A stretch of DNA of 16,229 nt from contig JALHLL010000047.1 of assembly GCA_022844575.1 (NCBI GenBank), positions 1 through 16,229 of the forward strand. Direction: 5' to 3'. A model generated the notes under the pieces. The model had not been told where the DNA came from, ran no database searches, and saw only the letters and a program-made list of their open reading frames with translations. Every line of letters begins with the position of its first letter. Position 1 is the first letter of the stretch. Source of the stretch: a bacterium (GTDB lineage: Bacteria > Bacteroidota > Ignavibacteria > Kapaibacteriales > UBA961). The position numbers and the translations under genes are program-made. Below are positions 1 through 8,500 of this stretch, in pieces.

Positions 1-2873
1 TAGTCCCATAGGCGTATTGTGCGGTCGAAACTGCATGTGGCTAACATTGTACCCGTAGGAGAGAAAGCTATTGCATTAACGCCTGATGTATGACCGACAA
101 GCTCAGAGTTCCTTAAGCCATTCTTACCACTCCATAGTCGCACATTACCTCCCGCATCTGCTGTTCCGAAAACTTCTCCGTTAGGGCTGTACGATACAGC
201 TCGTATCGGTTTACCGGAATTTTGAACCATAAAGATTTTTTCGTCACGATTGAAAGGTATAAGTCGAATTGAGCCATCTTCCGAACCCGTCACTAAAAAC
301 CGACCGTCGCTGTTAAAATCAAGTGCATTTATCTTAGATCCGAAATTATACAGGAGAGTTGGAGAAAGTGGATTACTGATACTCCATTGTTTCAAAGCCC
401 CATCCGAGCAGCCGACAATAACGGATGAAGCGGATTTATCGAAACTAAGGCAATTAATAGACGATTCATTACCTTTTAATACTGTAGGCGGATTTGAGAG
501 ATTATTCATATCCCAAATATTAACTACACCATTAAAAAAACCTACAGCTACATAACGCCCATCTGAGCTAAACGTAACCGACCTCGCATCGCTCCCTGCG
601 GATTCACGAGCTTTCATGCGTACGCTTGTCGTAGAAGGTTTTTCGGGATTCCAGAAGCGTAATTCACCGTCATCGCTTACTGTTGCGCAATATTGCCCCT
701 TCGGTTGCATTGCCACGGCGCGAATCGCATCGGTGTGTCCTCTTAATATCGGTTTATCGTCTTTATCATCTGAAACGGCAAAAAGAGCTCTGAACACGTC
801 CGGATCGAAAGCAGACCCACCATTTTTTATCGTGAAATTGTATGCCTGATACGAAAGGAGTAATGGTAAATCTTTATCGCCCTTCGGGTTTTTAGCGAGA
901 ACGGATGCCTGAATTGCCATTGTTCTGCCGATTGAAAGTAAACGCAGTTTAGTTGCTTTATCGCGTTGTTCATCCGCTTCCTTTTTTTGCTTAACGGCTT
1001 CTTCTCTTTGTTTGTCCGCCTCCCGTTTTTGTTCTTCGGCTTTTTTCTTCTGATCCTCAGCTATTTGTTTCTGTTCAACTGCAATGCCACGCTCACGAAC
1101 AGCTTCCGCTTTTCTTCTATCCGCTTCTTTTTTTTGATCCTCGGCTATTTGGCGTTGTTTTACTGCATTTTGTTTTTCTTTTTCCGCAATTAACTGCTGA
1201 TGTTTGGCAATCTCCTGGTGTTGTTCGGAAATTTTTGTTTGCGCAATAGCTTCTTTTCTTTGTTTGTCCGCCTCTTTTTGTTGGGCTTTTGCTTCCACTT
1301 CTTTCGATTGTGCTTTTACTGCATTACTATCGGCATCTATTTTCAGCACTAAGGCACCAATGGTCAATAAAACCGAAACAACCGATGCCGCACCGAGAAA
1401 GAATGCAAAACCGCGCGCGCGCTGAAGTTCTCTTTTTTGTTGTAACTCTTTTCTTGCTATCTCACGAGCAAATTCTTTTTCACTGTGATCGAGAAATAAC
1501 ATTGCACGCTCAAAACCCGAATCGTATCGTATAGCCCATGTCGGATTTATATCACTGCGTGAACGCCAATCAAGTGCAATTTGTAATTCGGGATTAACAA
1601 GCAGACTTGTTTTACCTTCTTGATAATGCTTTGCCGTTGATGACAGATTGATATAGAGTTGAGCCGAACGTACTTCTTCATCGACCCATGTTTTTAAACG
1701 CCCCCATAAACGCATCAAACTTTCATGCGATACATCAATAGTGGTTTCGCTATCGAGAATAATGGAGGGAGGTGGCATAAGAAAAGCGCAACCGTCACGT
1801 CGGAAACGGTCAATAACCGAAACAACATCTTCTTGTTTAGCACCTGCCAAAGCACATATTTCAAAAAGTTGTGTCGGTCGACGTGTTCCTCTTTTATCAT
1901 CACCCAAATTGGTCAATGCTTTGAATAGTTTTTCTCCTATGCGCCTTTCCTGCTCATCGGAAAGTTCCATAAAAACTTCTTCTGCATGGCGTTGTAATGC
2001 TTCATGGATTGTACCTATTGCTTCATAATGTTCTTCGGAAATGGGTTTCGACTCTATATCATTGGTTCGCCAAAAATCCCACGTACGCATCATTGCATGT
2101 TGCAAAATGGGCAGAACATCCGCGTCATCACCCGCTTCTCGAATAATCCGCTCTACAAGTTTACTATCAATGGTAGCACCGAAGGATTCTACAGGCTTAC
2201 GAACTGCAGCCCGAAATTCTTCCACTGTCATTCTGGGTACAAGGTAACTTCCTGTATTTAGACTTGCCGTCAGGTTAACATACTCCGAACAATCACTTAA
2301 GAAATCGGAACGCATTGTAATAATAACGGCTGTTTTTATTGTATCGGTATTTGCAAGTGCAAGAAGCGTATTAATAAAAATGCGTGAATCGTTATCAGCT
2401 TCGGCATTATCCGACTGACGGAAACGAAAAATTTCCTCAAACTGATCGACAACAATAAGGAGACCGCCATTTTCATTTGTTGCTAAAACTTCAGTAAGTA
2501 ATTCTATTTTTTCTTTACGCAATAAGGTGAGAATACTTTGTTCATCGGCAAGATGCGAAGGAAGGTGAGAATGAAAACCTTCTGCAAAAGAGGTTGCCAA
2601 ACGACCTAAAGGATTATCGCCGGGTCTTAGTAGTATTCTCTTCCAATCCGAATGACCCGAGATATCGCGCTGTTCGATAGCCGGTATTACGCCTGCTCGT
2701 ACAAGTGACGACTTACCACTACCCGATGAACCGATAACAGCTAAAAATTTATTGGTACGTAATCGGTCGGTAGCTTCGGCAACTTGTTTTTCACGCCCGA
2801 AATAAAGGTGCTGCTCATCTGTTTCAAAACTCCGTAGTCCGATGAACGGATTGCGATTATGTGTTGTGCTCAT
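1..2873 (-). CDS. STAND-type (nSTAND1-like) NTPase with membrane helix, coiled coil and WD40 propeller; 3' end beyond window
   Basis: I translated the minus strand from the ATG at 2873; the frame stays open for 957 codons to the window edge, so the C-terminus is missing. The N-terminus carries the NPFxGLRSFE...YFGRE signature typical of nSTAND1 NTPases. Walker A is GSSGSGKS at residues 48-55 and Walker B is LLIVVDQFEE at about 138-147, with a TMRSDF motif near 187-192. A single hydrophobic helix lies at about 488-512, preceded by an Arg/Lys-rich stretch. Residues 513-642 form a Lys/Glu/Gln-rich coiled coil, and from about 708 five or six WD40 blades are visible, with GHT and xLW(D/S) ends. 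By the positive-inside rule the NTPase would be cytoplasmic and the coiled coil plus propeller extracytoplasmic; this is inference. STAND proteins usually act as signal-triggered switches. The STAS gene lies 147 bases upstream on the same strand, so cotranscription is possible. Confidence 0.9.
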   Translation of the reverse strand, partial: MSTTHNRNPFIGLRSFETDEQHLYFGREKQVAEATDRLRTNKFLAVIGSSGSGKSSLVRAGVIPAIEQRDISGHSDWKRILLRPGDNPLGRLATSFAEGFHSHLPSHLADEQSILTLLRKEKIELLTEVLATNENGGLLIVVDQFEEIFRFRQSDNAEADNDSRIFINTLLALANTDTIKTAVIITMRSDFLSDCSEYVNLTASLNTGSYLVPRMTVEEFRAAVRKPVESFGATIDSKLVERIIREAGDDADVLPILQHAMMRTWDFWRTNDIESKPISEEHYEAIGTIHEALQRHAEEVFMELSDEQERRIGEKLFKALTNLGDDKRGTRRPTQLFEICALAGAKQEDVVSVIDRFRRDGCAFLMPPPSIILDSETTIDVSHESLMRLWGRLKTWVDEEVRSAQLYINLSSTAKHYQEGKTSLLVNPELQIALDWRSRSDINPTWAIRYDSGFERAMLFLDHSEKEFAREIARKELQQKRELQRARGFAFFLGAASVVSVLLTIGALVLKIDADSNAVKAQSKEVEAKAQQKEADKQRKEAIAQTKISEQHQEIAKHQQLIAEKEKQNAVKQRQIAEDQKKEADRRKAEAVRERGIAVEQKQIAEDQKKKAEEQKREADKQREEAVKQKKEADEQRDKATKLRLLSIGRTMAIQASVLAKNPKGDKDLPLLLSYQAYNFTIKNGGSAFDPDVFRALFAVSDDKDDKPILRGHTDAIRAVAMQPKGQYCATVSDDGELRFWNPEKPSTTSVRMKARESAGSDARSVTFSSDGRYVAVGFFNGVVNIWDMNNLSNPPTVLKGNESSINCLSFDKSASSVIVGCSDGALKQWSISNPLSPTLLYNFGSKINALDFNSDGRFLVTGSEDGSIRLIPFNRDEKIFMVQNSGKPIRAVSYSPNGEVFGTADAGGNVRLWSGKNGLRNSELVGHTSGVNAIAFSPTGTMLATCSFDRTIRLWD
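961..1290 (-). repeat. Internal heptad-phased repeats encoding the coiled coil
   Basis: Within the NTPase gene the DNA for the Lys/Glu/Gln-rich coiled coil is imperfectly repetitive. A 16-base unit at 1052-1067 recurs with one mismatch at 1136-1151, an offset of 84 bases (28 codons, four heptads). An identical 18-base unit at 1005-1022 recurs at 1257-1274, an offset of 252 bases (84 codons, twelve heptads). Offsets in whole heptads fit coiled-coil growth by unequal exchange. Confidence 0.6.
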
Positions 2874-2902
2874 ATATACATGAACGTTGGAACAATATGT
2901 AA

Positions 2903-2923
2903 ATCACATGCTGAACATGTGAT
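2903..2923. promoter_or_regulatory. Perfect 8-bp inverted repeat upstream of the STAND NTPase gene
   Basis: ATCACATG and CATGTGAT flank a 5-base spacer CTGAA, 30 bases before the NTPase start codon and about 100 bases after the STAS stop. No T-run follows on either strand, so it does not look like an intrinsic terminator. Its place in the 5' leader region suggests an operator or an mRNA hairpin. No regulator can be named. Confidence 0.4.
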
Positions 2924-3020
2924 GTTTCGGAAAAAGTAACATCAGTTCCTAACAAATTACTGTGCCATATTTTAGCGAACTAAACGGCATAAGTGCGCAT
3001 TGTGATTATAACAATGAATA

Positions 3021-3356
3021 TTATTTCAATGCTGTAAGTGCTTCGTCTCTTGTATTTACGATAGTAAAAAGTGCCGAAAAGCCTGACATATCAAAAACTT
3101 CCTTAATGATGGGTTTCATACCGAAAAGAGACATTTGCCCTCCCGTTTTTTTCAATTTTTTTGCAGCAAGAAGGAAAACGCGCAAGCCGGCACTACTCAC
3201 ATAGTCCAAACCCGAAAAATCAATTGCAATACGCGCCGCACCATTATCAATAGTGCCGATGATGGCTTCCTCGGCTTCAGTTGCCGTATTCGTATCCACG
3301 CGCCCTTCAATTGCAAGTAATAATATATCTTCCATCATTGTAGAAGTGATTTTCAT
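3021..3356 (-). CDS. STAS-domain protein, anti-sigma factor antagonist type
   Basis: This small soluble protein of 111 residues is a stand-alone STAS domain like SpoIIAA/RsbV. I chose the ATG at 3356 because GGGGA precedes it at a good distance and the product then starts directly with the first STAS strand. The longer reading from 3443 adds 29 residues with no STAS similarity. Residues 46-57 (DFSGLDYVSSAG) match the loop where such proteins are phosphorylated; Ser55 aligns with the phospho-serine of RsbV (DSxGL), although the Asp before it is Ser here. In the family, the unphosphorylated form binds an anti-sigma kinase and frees a sigma factor. No RsbW-type kinase or PP2C phosphatase gene is visible here; the neighbours are a STAND NTPase downstream and a divergent ECF sigma gene. 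The partner is therefore unknown. Confidence 0.88.
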   Translation of the reverse strand: MKITSTMMEDILLLAIEGRVDTNTATEAEEAIIGTIDNGAARIAIDFSGLDYVSSAGLRVFLLAAKKLKKTGGQMSLFGMKPIIKEVFDMSGFSALFTIVNTRDEALTALK

Positions 3357-3468
3357 ACTATAATCCCCATTAACATACAGAATACACAATAAAAATGTTG
3401 TTTTGAAACTGCAAAATAGCGGTCTGGAAAAAATTAAGTGCAAACTAATCGAAAAACGGCTATAGTAT

Positions 3469-3487
3469 TATGTACTTTATATGTTTG
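3469..3487 (+). promoter_or_regulatory. Possible promoter of the leader ORF/sigma operon, with TATGTACTTT element
   Basis: TATGTTTG at 3480-3487 fits the Bacteroidota -7 consensus TAnnTTTG. The 10-mer TATGTACTTT at 3469-3478 lies just before it and occurs twice more in the intergenic region near 14.3 kb. I see no good -33 TTTG at 19-21 bases upstream, so this is a candidate only. It would start transcription near 3492, just before the ribosome binding site at 3496-3501. Confidence 0.3.
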
Positions 3488-3504
3488 TATTAGGTAAGGA
3501 GTGC

Positions 3505-3576
3505 ATGATTGTAACTTTTTCAAATGTTCATGCAACTTACCTCATGAGAGCCGATAACAAAACGTTAAAAGTATGA
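3505..3576 (+). CDS. 23-residue leader peptide, translationally coupled to the sigma factor
   Basis: The ATG at 3505 is preceded by AAGGAG at 3496-3501 (3-base gap). The 23-codon frame ends with a TGA that overlaps the ATG of the sigma factor gene as ATGA (3573-3576). The sigma start itself has no recognisable ribosome binding site, and an in-frame stop at 3555-3557 blocks any longer sigma reading. This arrangement is the classic form of translational coupling. The peptide (MIVTFSNVHA...) is not hydrophobic or Cys-rich and matches nothing I know, so it may matter only for coupling. It is too short to prove by composition. Confidence 0.45.
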   Translation: MIVTFSNVHATYLMRADNKTLKV

Positions 3577-4073
3577 GTCCTGAGCAAAAACAGAAAGAGT
3601 TTATGGCATTGCTTAATCCCGTTTACCCGAAAATTGAACGGTATATTTTAGCAATGACACATAACCGAGATACGGCAAAAGATTTACTGCATGATACGAT
3701 ATTGGCGGCATATCAGAATTTTGAAACATTGAGAAGCCGTGAGGCATTTTTAAGTTACTTATTCACGATTGCCGCTAACCTTCATAAACGGTCATTCAGA
3801 AGAAGGAAGTTTAAGGGAGAGTATCAAGAAGAAACGGCGAATGAAATACCCGACAGGGGAACAATGCCCGATACGGCTGCGGATATAGCGATAATGTATC
3901 GTGCCCTGGACTCGCTTTCAGAGCCGATACGAGAAGCGGTGTTCATGTTTGAGGTTGCCGGAATGTCGCTTGCGGAGATTCAAAAAATACAGGGCAGTAC
4001 GCTTTCCAATATTAAACAAAGAGTTGCTCGAGGACGAAAGCGACTCGCCGAGCTCTTAGGGGTTCACGAATAA
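3573..4073 (+). CDS. ECF-type RNA polymerase sigma factor
   Basis: The 166-residue product has the two-domain layout of group IV (ECF) sigma factors. A sigma-70 region 2 lies at about residues 15-80, with DTAKDLLHDTILAAYQNF matching region 2.2 and a basic HKRSFRRRKF end. A region 4 helix-turn-helix lies at about 107-163, with LSEPIREAVFMFEVAGMSLAEI and the recognition helix SNIKQRVARGRKRL. The linker at 81-106 is short and acidic, as usual. Translation probably depends on the overlapping leader ORF. The next gene starts 24 bases later and encodes a single-pass membrane protein, the usual position of a cognate anti-sigma factor. Target promoters cannot be read from the sequence; autoregulation of this operon is likely by family analogy. 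Confidence 0.92.
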   Translation: MSPEQKQKEFMALLNPVYPKIERYILAMTHNRDTAKDLLHDTILAAYQNFETLRSREAFLSYLFTIAANLHKRSFRRRKFKGEYQEETANEIPDRGTMPDTAADIAIMYRALDSLSEPIREAVFMFEVAGMSLAEIQKIQGSTLSNIKQRVARGRKRLAELLGVHE

Positions 4074-4097
4074 ACTATTTGTACATAGGTGATAATT

Positions 4098-5447
4098 ATG
4101 CCAAAGCCAACACTTTCACATCTTTTAGAACAATCGCGTACTATGGAAACCGAGAAAAGACTCATGTCAGAGTCTGAAATTCATACATTGCTCCATGATG
4201 CTGATGCCGGTATTGCTCACCCCAGATTAACACCGATACCCTTTATGCAAAGATTGAGTACGATAGGTAAAGTACTTACTTTTATAAGTGCTGCGGCTGC
4301 TGTTTCTTTTGCTGTTTTTAACTATCCTTTTGAAAGAACTGAGATTATCCCAAATAAAGAAATTGCTGCCAAAGTATCGGAGCAACATGCTGAAAACACA
4401 AACAATGATATCTTCGAATCATCGGCAACAATGAAACAAGGTAATGAAACAAGTACTGCTGAAAACATTGCATCGAGATTGAACGGGAGTAGTGAACAAG
4501 AAGCTCAATACGATGGTGGTGATAATAGATTTGAGGCACATGACCAAAAAGCGATTATTACACCGCTTAAACTCGAAAACTCGACTTCGGTTATTGTGCT
4601 TACACCCGAACAATTTAAAAAACTCGGTATAACACTTACTAAAAATTCCTTGTACTATACCGAACGTGATGATATTGATATGATAGCCGAAGCACGTAAA
4701 CGTGGCTTAAACGGAGAAGAAGCTCGTGATAAATTAGGTGCCGAACATATCACTTCATTACGAAAAGTGACCGCACGTACAAATGGAATAGGCGACATTC
4801 ACAGTAATGACAGTTTGCAAAGAGCAATCGCTCCGTTACAGATTACAAGCTATGTGAACAGACAAGTGTTTGCATCATATTATTCTGCTGCCGATAAGGC
4901 ATTGCATAATACATTACGCCGAATGGATGAAAATTCGCAATTACTTATGCCTTCTGCTAATTCCTTAATACCCGTATTGGCAACGATTGAAAATGCGAAT
5001 GATCCGGTGTTTAAAAAAGCGGAGTTAATATTATGGTTCGAACCGACAAAAGAATTTATTGAGGCATTACCCGAACCGTATAAATCCGCTTTGAAAAAAG
5101 AAATTGTACCCGATGCTCCGAAACCGAAAACAGGAGAACAACGCTTTACGGATACGTGGAGAGAAGAAGACGGGGCGATACTAAGTTCAAGAGTATATCC
5201 GAATCCGACACAAGATTTTGAAGTTCGGCTTGCATTTTCACTTTCCAAAACGCGCACATGCACCATAGGAATTATGGACATGTTCGGACATACTCTTGCT
5301 GTAGCGACGGAAAATAAAACGATTGAACAGGGTGAGCATACATTAGATATTAATTTAAGTATTATTGATAAAAACGGTGTGTATTTAATTGTAATGAAAA
5401 CATCGGAGGGAGAGCAAGTTGTTCAGAGATTAATTGTGCAGCGATGA
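4098..5447 (+). CDS. Single-pass membrane protein with T9SS-type C-terminal sorting domain; possible anti-sigma factor
   Basis: I chose the ATG at 4098 because AGGTGA sits 5 bases before it; a GTG at 4089 is an alternative that would place this site inside the frame. The 449-residue protein has a polar N-terminal part (1-55), one membrane helix at about 57-76, a low-complexity Asn/Glu/Ser linker (about 80-150), an unrecognised middle (about 155-350) and a C-terminal domain from 363. That domain begins with RVYPNP, the hallmark of T9SS type A sorting domains, and ends with GVYLIVMKT...QRLIVQR, as in that family. There is no N-terminal signal peptide. The short N-terminal tail, single helix and position after an ECF sigma gene resemble an anti-sigma factor, but I see no zinc-binding HxxxCxxC motif. 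Its stop overlaps an upstream ATG of the next frame. Function is inferred. Confidence 0.75.
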   Translation: MPKPTLSHLLEQSRTMETEKRLMSESEIHTLLHDADAGIAHPRLTPIPFMQRLSTIGKVLTFISAAAAVSFAVFNYPFERTEIIPNKEIAAKVSEQHAENTNNDIFESSATMKQGNETSTAENIASRLNGSSEQEAQYDGGDNRFEAHDQKAIITPLKLENSTSVIVLTPEQFKKLGITLTKNSLYYTERDDIDMIAEARKRGLNGEEARDKLGAEHITSLRKVTARTNGIGDIHSNDSLQRAIAPLQITSYVNRQVFASYYSAADKALHNTLRRMDENSQLLMPSANSLIPVLATIENANDPVFKKAELILWFEPTKEFIEALPEPYKSALKKEIVPDAPKPKTGEQRFTDTWREEDGAILSSRVYPNPTQDFEVRLAFSLSKTRTCTIGIMDMFGHTLAVATENKTIEQGEHTLDINLSIIDKNGVYLIVMKTSEGEQVVQRLIVQR

Positions 5448-5554
5448 AAGGGGTAATTGCAATGAATAAAAGATATATACACAAAGCTAAAAACGAAATA
5501 AAAAGAAAAAAAACGGATTATTTTTCCACTATTATTATGGAACGGGAGGAAAAT

Positions 5555-8500
5555 ATGAAAAAGCATATCGGACTAAAAGGAATACTGTTCATCGTATTTA
5601 TGTGTACTGCAGTTGTGAATGTGATTTGCCAAACAAATAATCCGAAAGAGAAGAAACAAATTTTATCGCCTGCATTGATGATACAGAATGAGTCGGGCGA
5701 ACAAAAACCTTTGCGATTGAAAAAACTATCCATAAATGCGGAGGTAGTTGGAAACTTTGCCGTTACGACTATTGACATGACTTTTTACAATGATTTGGAT
5801 AGGGTATTGGAAGGCGAACTTGTGTTTCCTTTAGGAGAAGGACAAACGGTATCCCGTTTTGCTATGGAATTGAATGGAATATTACGAGAAGGTGTTGTTG
5901 TGGGAAAAGCACAAGGCAGAAAAGTATTTGAGGAAATAGTACGAAGAAGAATTGACCCTGCTTTATTGGAAATGACCGTAGGAAATACATTCCGTTCGCG
6001 TGTGTACCCAATACCTGCAAAAGGGACAAAAAGAATTGTTATGGCATATGAGCAGGAATTACGCCGCTCGGATGAAGGGCAGGTATTTACGCTGCCGATG
6101 GATTATACCGATCCTGTAGATTCTTTTTTTCTGCACGCGGAATTAAAACATTTGCCCCTTGCACCCGATTTGAGAAATAATGTTTTTGAGAATATTCGTT
6201 TTGAAAGGTTGAATAAAAATTTTGTTGCGGATTTTGCGGCGGCAAATTTTACGGCAAATAAACCTTTAACAATATTGATGCCGTCAGGAATTGAACAAAA
6301 AATGCGTGTATTCATGGGAAAAAGACCCAATGATGTGAACATGTATTTCTATATAACAGGTCAGCCGAAAGTTAAAGAGCAACAAAAAAAACTACCGAGA
6401 AGCATTACATTACTTTGGGATAATTCGGGTTCATCATTGCAAAACGATAAAGAAAAAATATTGGATGCTCTGGAACAGTATCTGCGATTATGCGGTAACT
6501 GCACGGTGCAGCTTGTGGAATTTGCTTTGAAGCCCACTGAACTTGGTACATTTTCAATACTGTGTGGTAATTCATCTGCTTTGCGTACAAGAATTGAACA
6601 ACTGATACCCGATGGAGCAACACGATTGAATACCTTGAATATGAAAGAGTATAATACCAATGAAATAATACTTATTACGGATGGTGTGCAAACATTCGGT
6701 AAGGGTGATATGATAACAGGAAAAACACCCATTACTATTCTGAATGCAACACAAACGGCTGAACACGGTTATCTACGAAAAACAGCACTACAGACAGGTG
6801 GGCAATACATTAACTGTGCAGGTTTGAATGCCGATGAAATTCTTAAAAAAATGACAATTCTTCCTTTACAATTTATTGGAGCAAAAACTTCCGTTCAAGC
6901 GGAAATATATCCTTCTTTTGCACAACCGATAAACGGAGACTTTACCCTTGCCGGACGAACAAAAAATAATACATTAAGCATAACATTGCAATTCGGTTTT
7001 GGTACGGAAATATTTTCGGAAGAGACAATAACGGTTATTGCCGATAGTGCTGCACAATCGCCCGTAACGCCGCGTTTGTGGGGACAGAAAAAATTGAGTG
7101 AATTGGATATGGAGTTTGAAAAAAATAAAAAATTAATTACAGATTTGGGTAAAGAATTTTCGATAGTGACAAAAACCACATCACTTATTGTTTTGGAACT
7201 AATATCCGATTATGTAAAATATAGAATTGTACCACCGACAGAAGAATTAAGAACCGAATATAATCGTTTGGTGCAATTGGATGAAGTTAATAAAAAAGTG
7301 CAAAACGATAACCGCTTAGATGCGGTTGTAACTATGACGAAAAGAAAAAATGAATGGTATGAAGATTTTAATAAACAATATGAAAATGATAGAACAGCGA
7401 GGCATATTATAGAAGCACAAGCACGAAGAGCAGACTCGTTGAATAGAAGAAGAGTAGATTCATTACAAAAAATACAAAAAAGGAAAATTGGGACTATTGA
7501 AGGCAAGGTAGTGGATTCAAGGGGAAAATCGTTGGTCGGTGCAACTGTAAAATTGTTGGGAACAAAAAGGGGAGCAAACACGAAACCTGATGGTTCATTC
7601 AGAATTATGAAAGTGGATAGAGGTACATATACCTTGGAAGCATCATTTGTCGGATACTCAACCGAAAGAACACAGGTAGTCGTTGATAGTGGTGTGACTA
7701 TAAATGCCGACATTGTTATGAAATTGAGACCAACCACAAATGAAGCCATAGTGTCAGCAGAAAGATATAAAGAAATGGTAAAGAATGATGTAATAGGTAC
7801 TGTGCGGGAGAGAAAGGGTGAACCCGAAACAAAAATTGCAGTTGAAAGTGTCCAGCAAGCCGTAGCTTTAAGTGCCGGTGTACAACAAGACGGCGGTGGT
7901 TTTATTGTAAGAGGAAGTAGATCTGAAGCTACCCAAATAAGAGTTGACGGGCTTGATATAGGCGATCAATTTACCGGTGGCTTAAGTGGAGGTGGAAACA
8001 GGTTTTCACCCTCTGTTTCAAATTTGTGTGTTGAGGAAGTGCCAATACTAAGCGGTCGCTTCGATGCCGAAATACGTGATAATAATTGGGATTATGGGTT
8101 TAATCCACCGCCGAATATAGAATACTGTCCGATTGTTAGCGGCGGAGGGGGAGGGTATAGCTCGTCTTCGTCAAAAAAGAGACCGGAAGTAGTATATCCC
8201 GATTACAGAAAAATGTGCGAGGATAGTTTAAAAAACATTGATGAAAAAGAGTATTATACGACTTACCTCCGTTTACGCCGCCATAATTCCATGAATGCAG
8301 CATTTTATGCTGAGGCGGCGGATATTTTTATGGAAAAAGGTCAAAAAGAAAATGGTTTGCGTATTCTTTCCAATCTTGCCGAATTAAAGATGGAGAATCA
8401 GCGGTTATTACGTATTCTCGGTAGAAGATTATTGCGATACGGATGGAATGATGAAGCGGTATATATTTTCCGCGAGGTACTGGCAATAAGAGAAGAAGAG

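Noticed and set aside
961..1290. Possible CRISPR-like or tandem repeat array
   Set aside because: The repeats are in-frame, imperfect and without spacers; they encode a coiled coil.
250..2261. Several plus-strand frames of 60-100 codons between 250 and 2261
   Set aside because: All are shadows of the continuous minus-strand STAND/WD40 frame, which has convincing Walker, coiled-coil and WD40 motifs.
5444..5554. Longer N-terminus of the VIT/VWA protein from 5444 or 5462
   Set aside because: It would bury the signal peptide behind 37 or 31 polar residues, and a near-perfect GGAGGA site stands before the ATG at 5555. The AAAGGGG before 5462 keeps a small doubt.
7210..7749. 179-codon minus-strand frame inside the VIT/VWA gene, and similar ones at 6361-6732 and 4880-5281
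   Set aside because: They lie antisense to clear domain-bearing genes, show no motifs or ribosome binding sites, and their Ser/Phe/Leu-rich composition is typical of reverse reading of Glu/Lys-rich genes.
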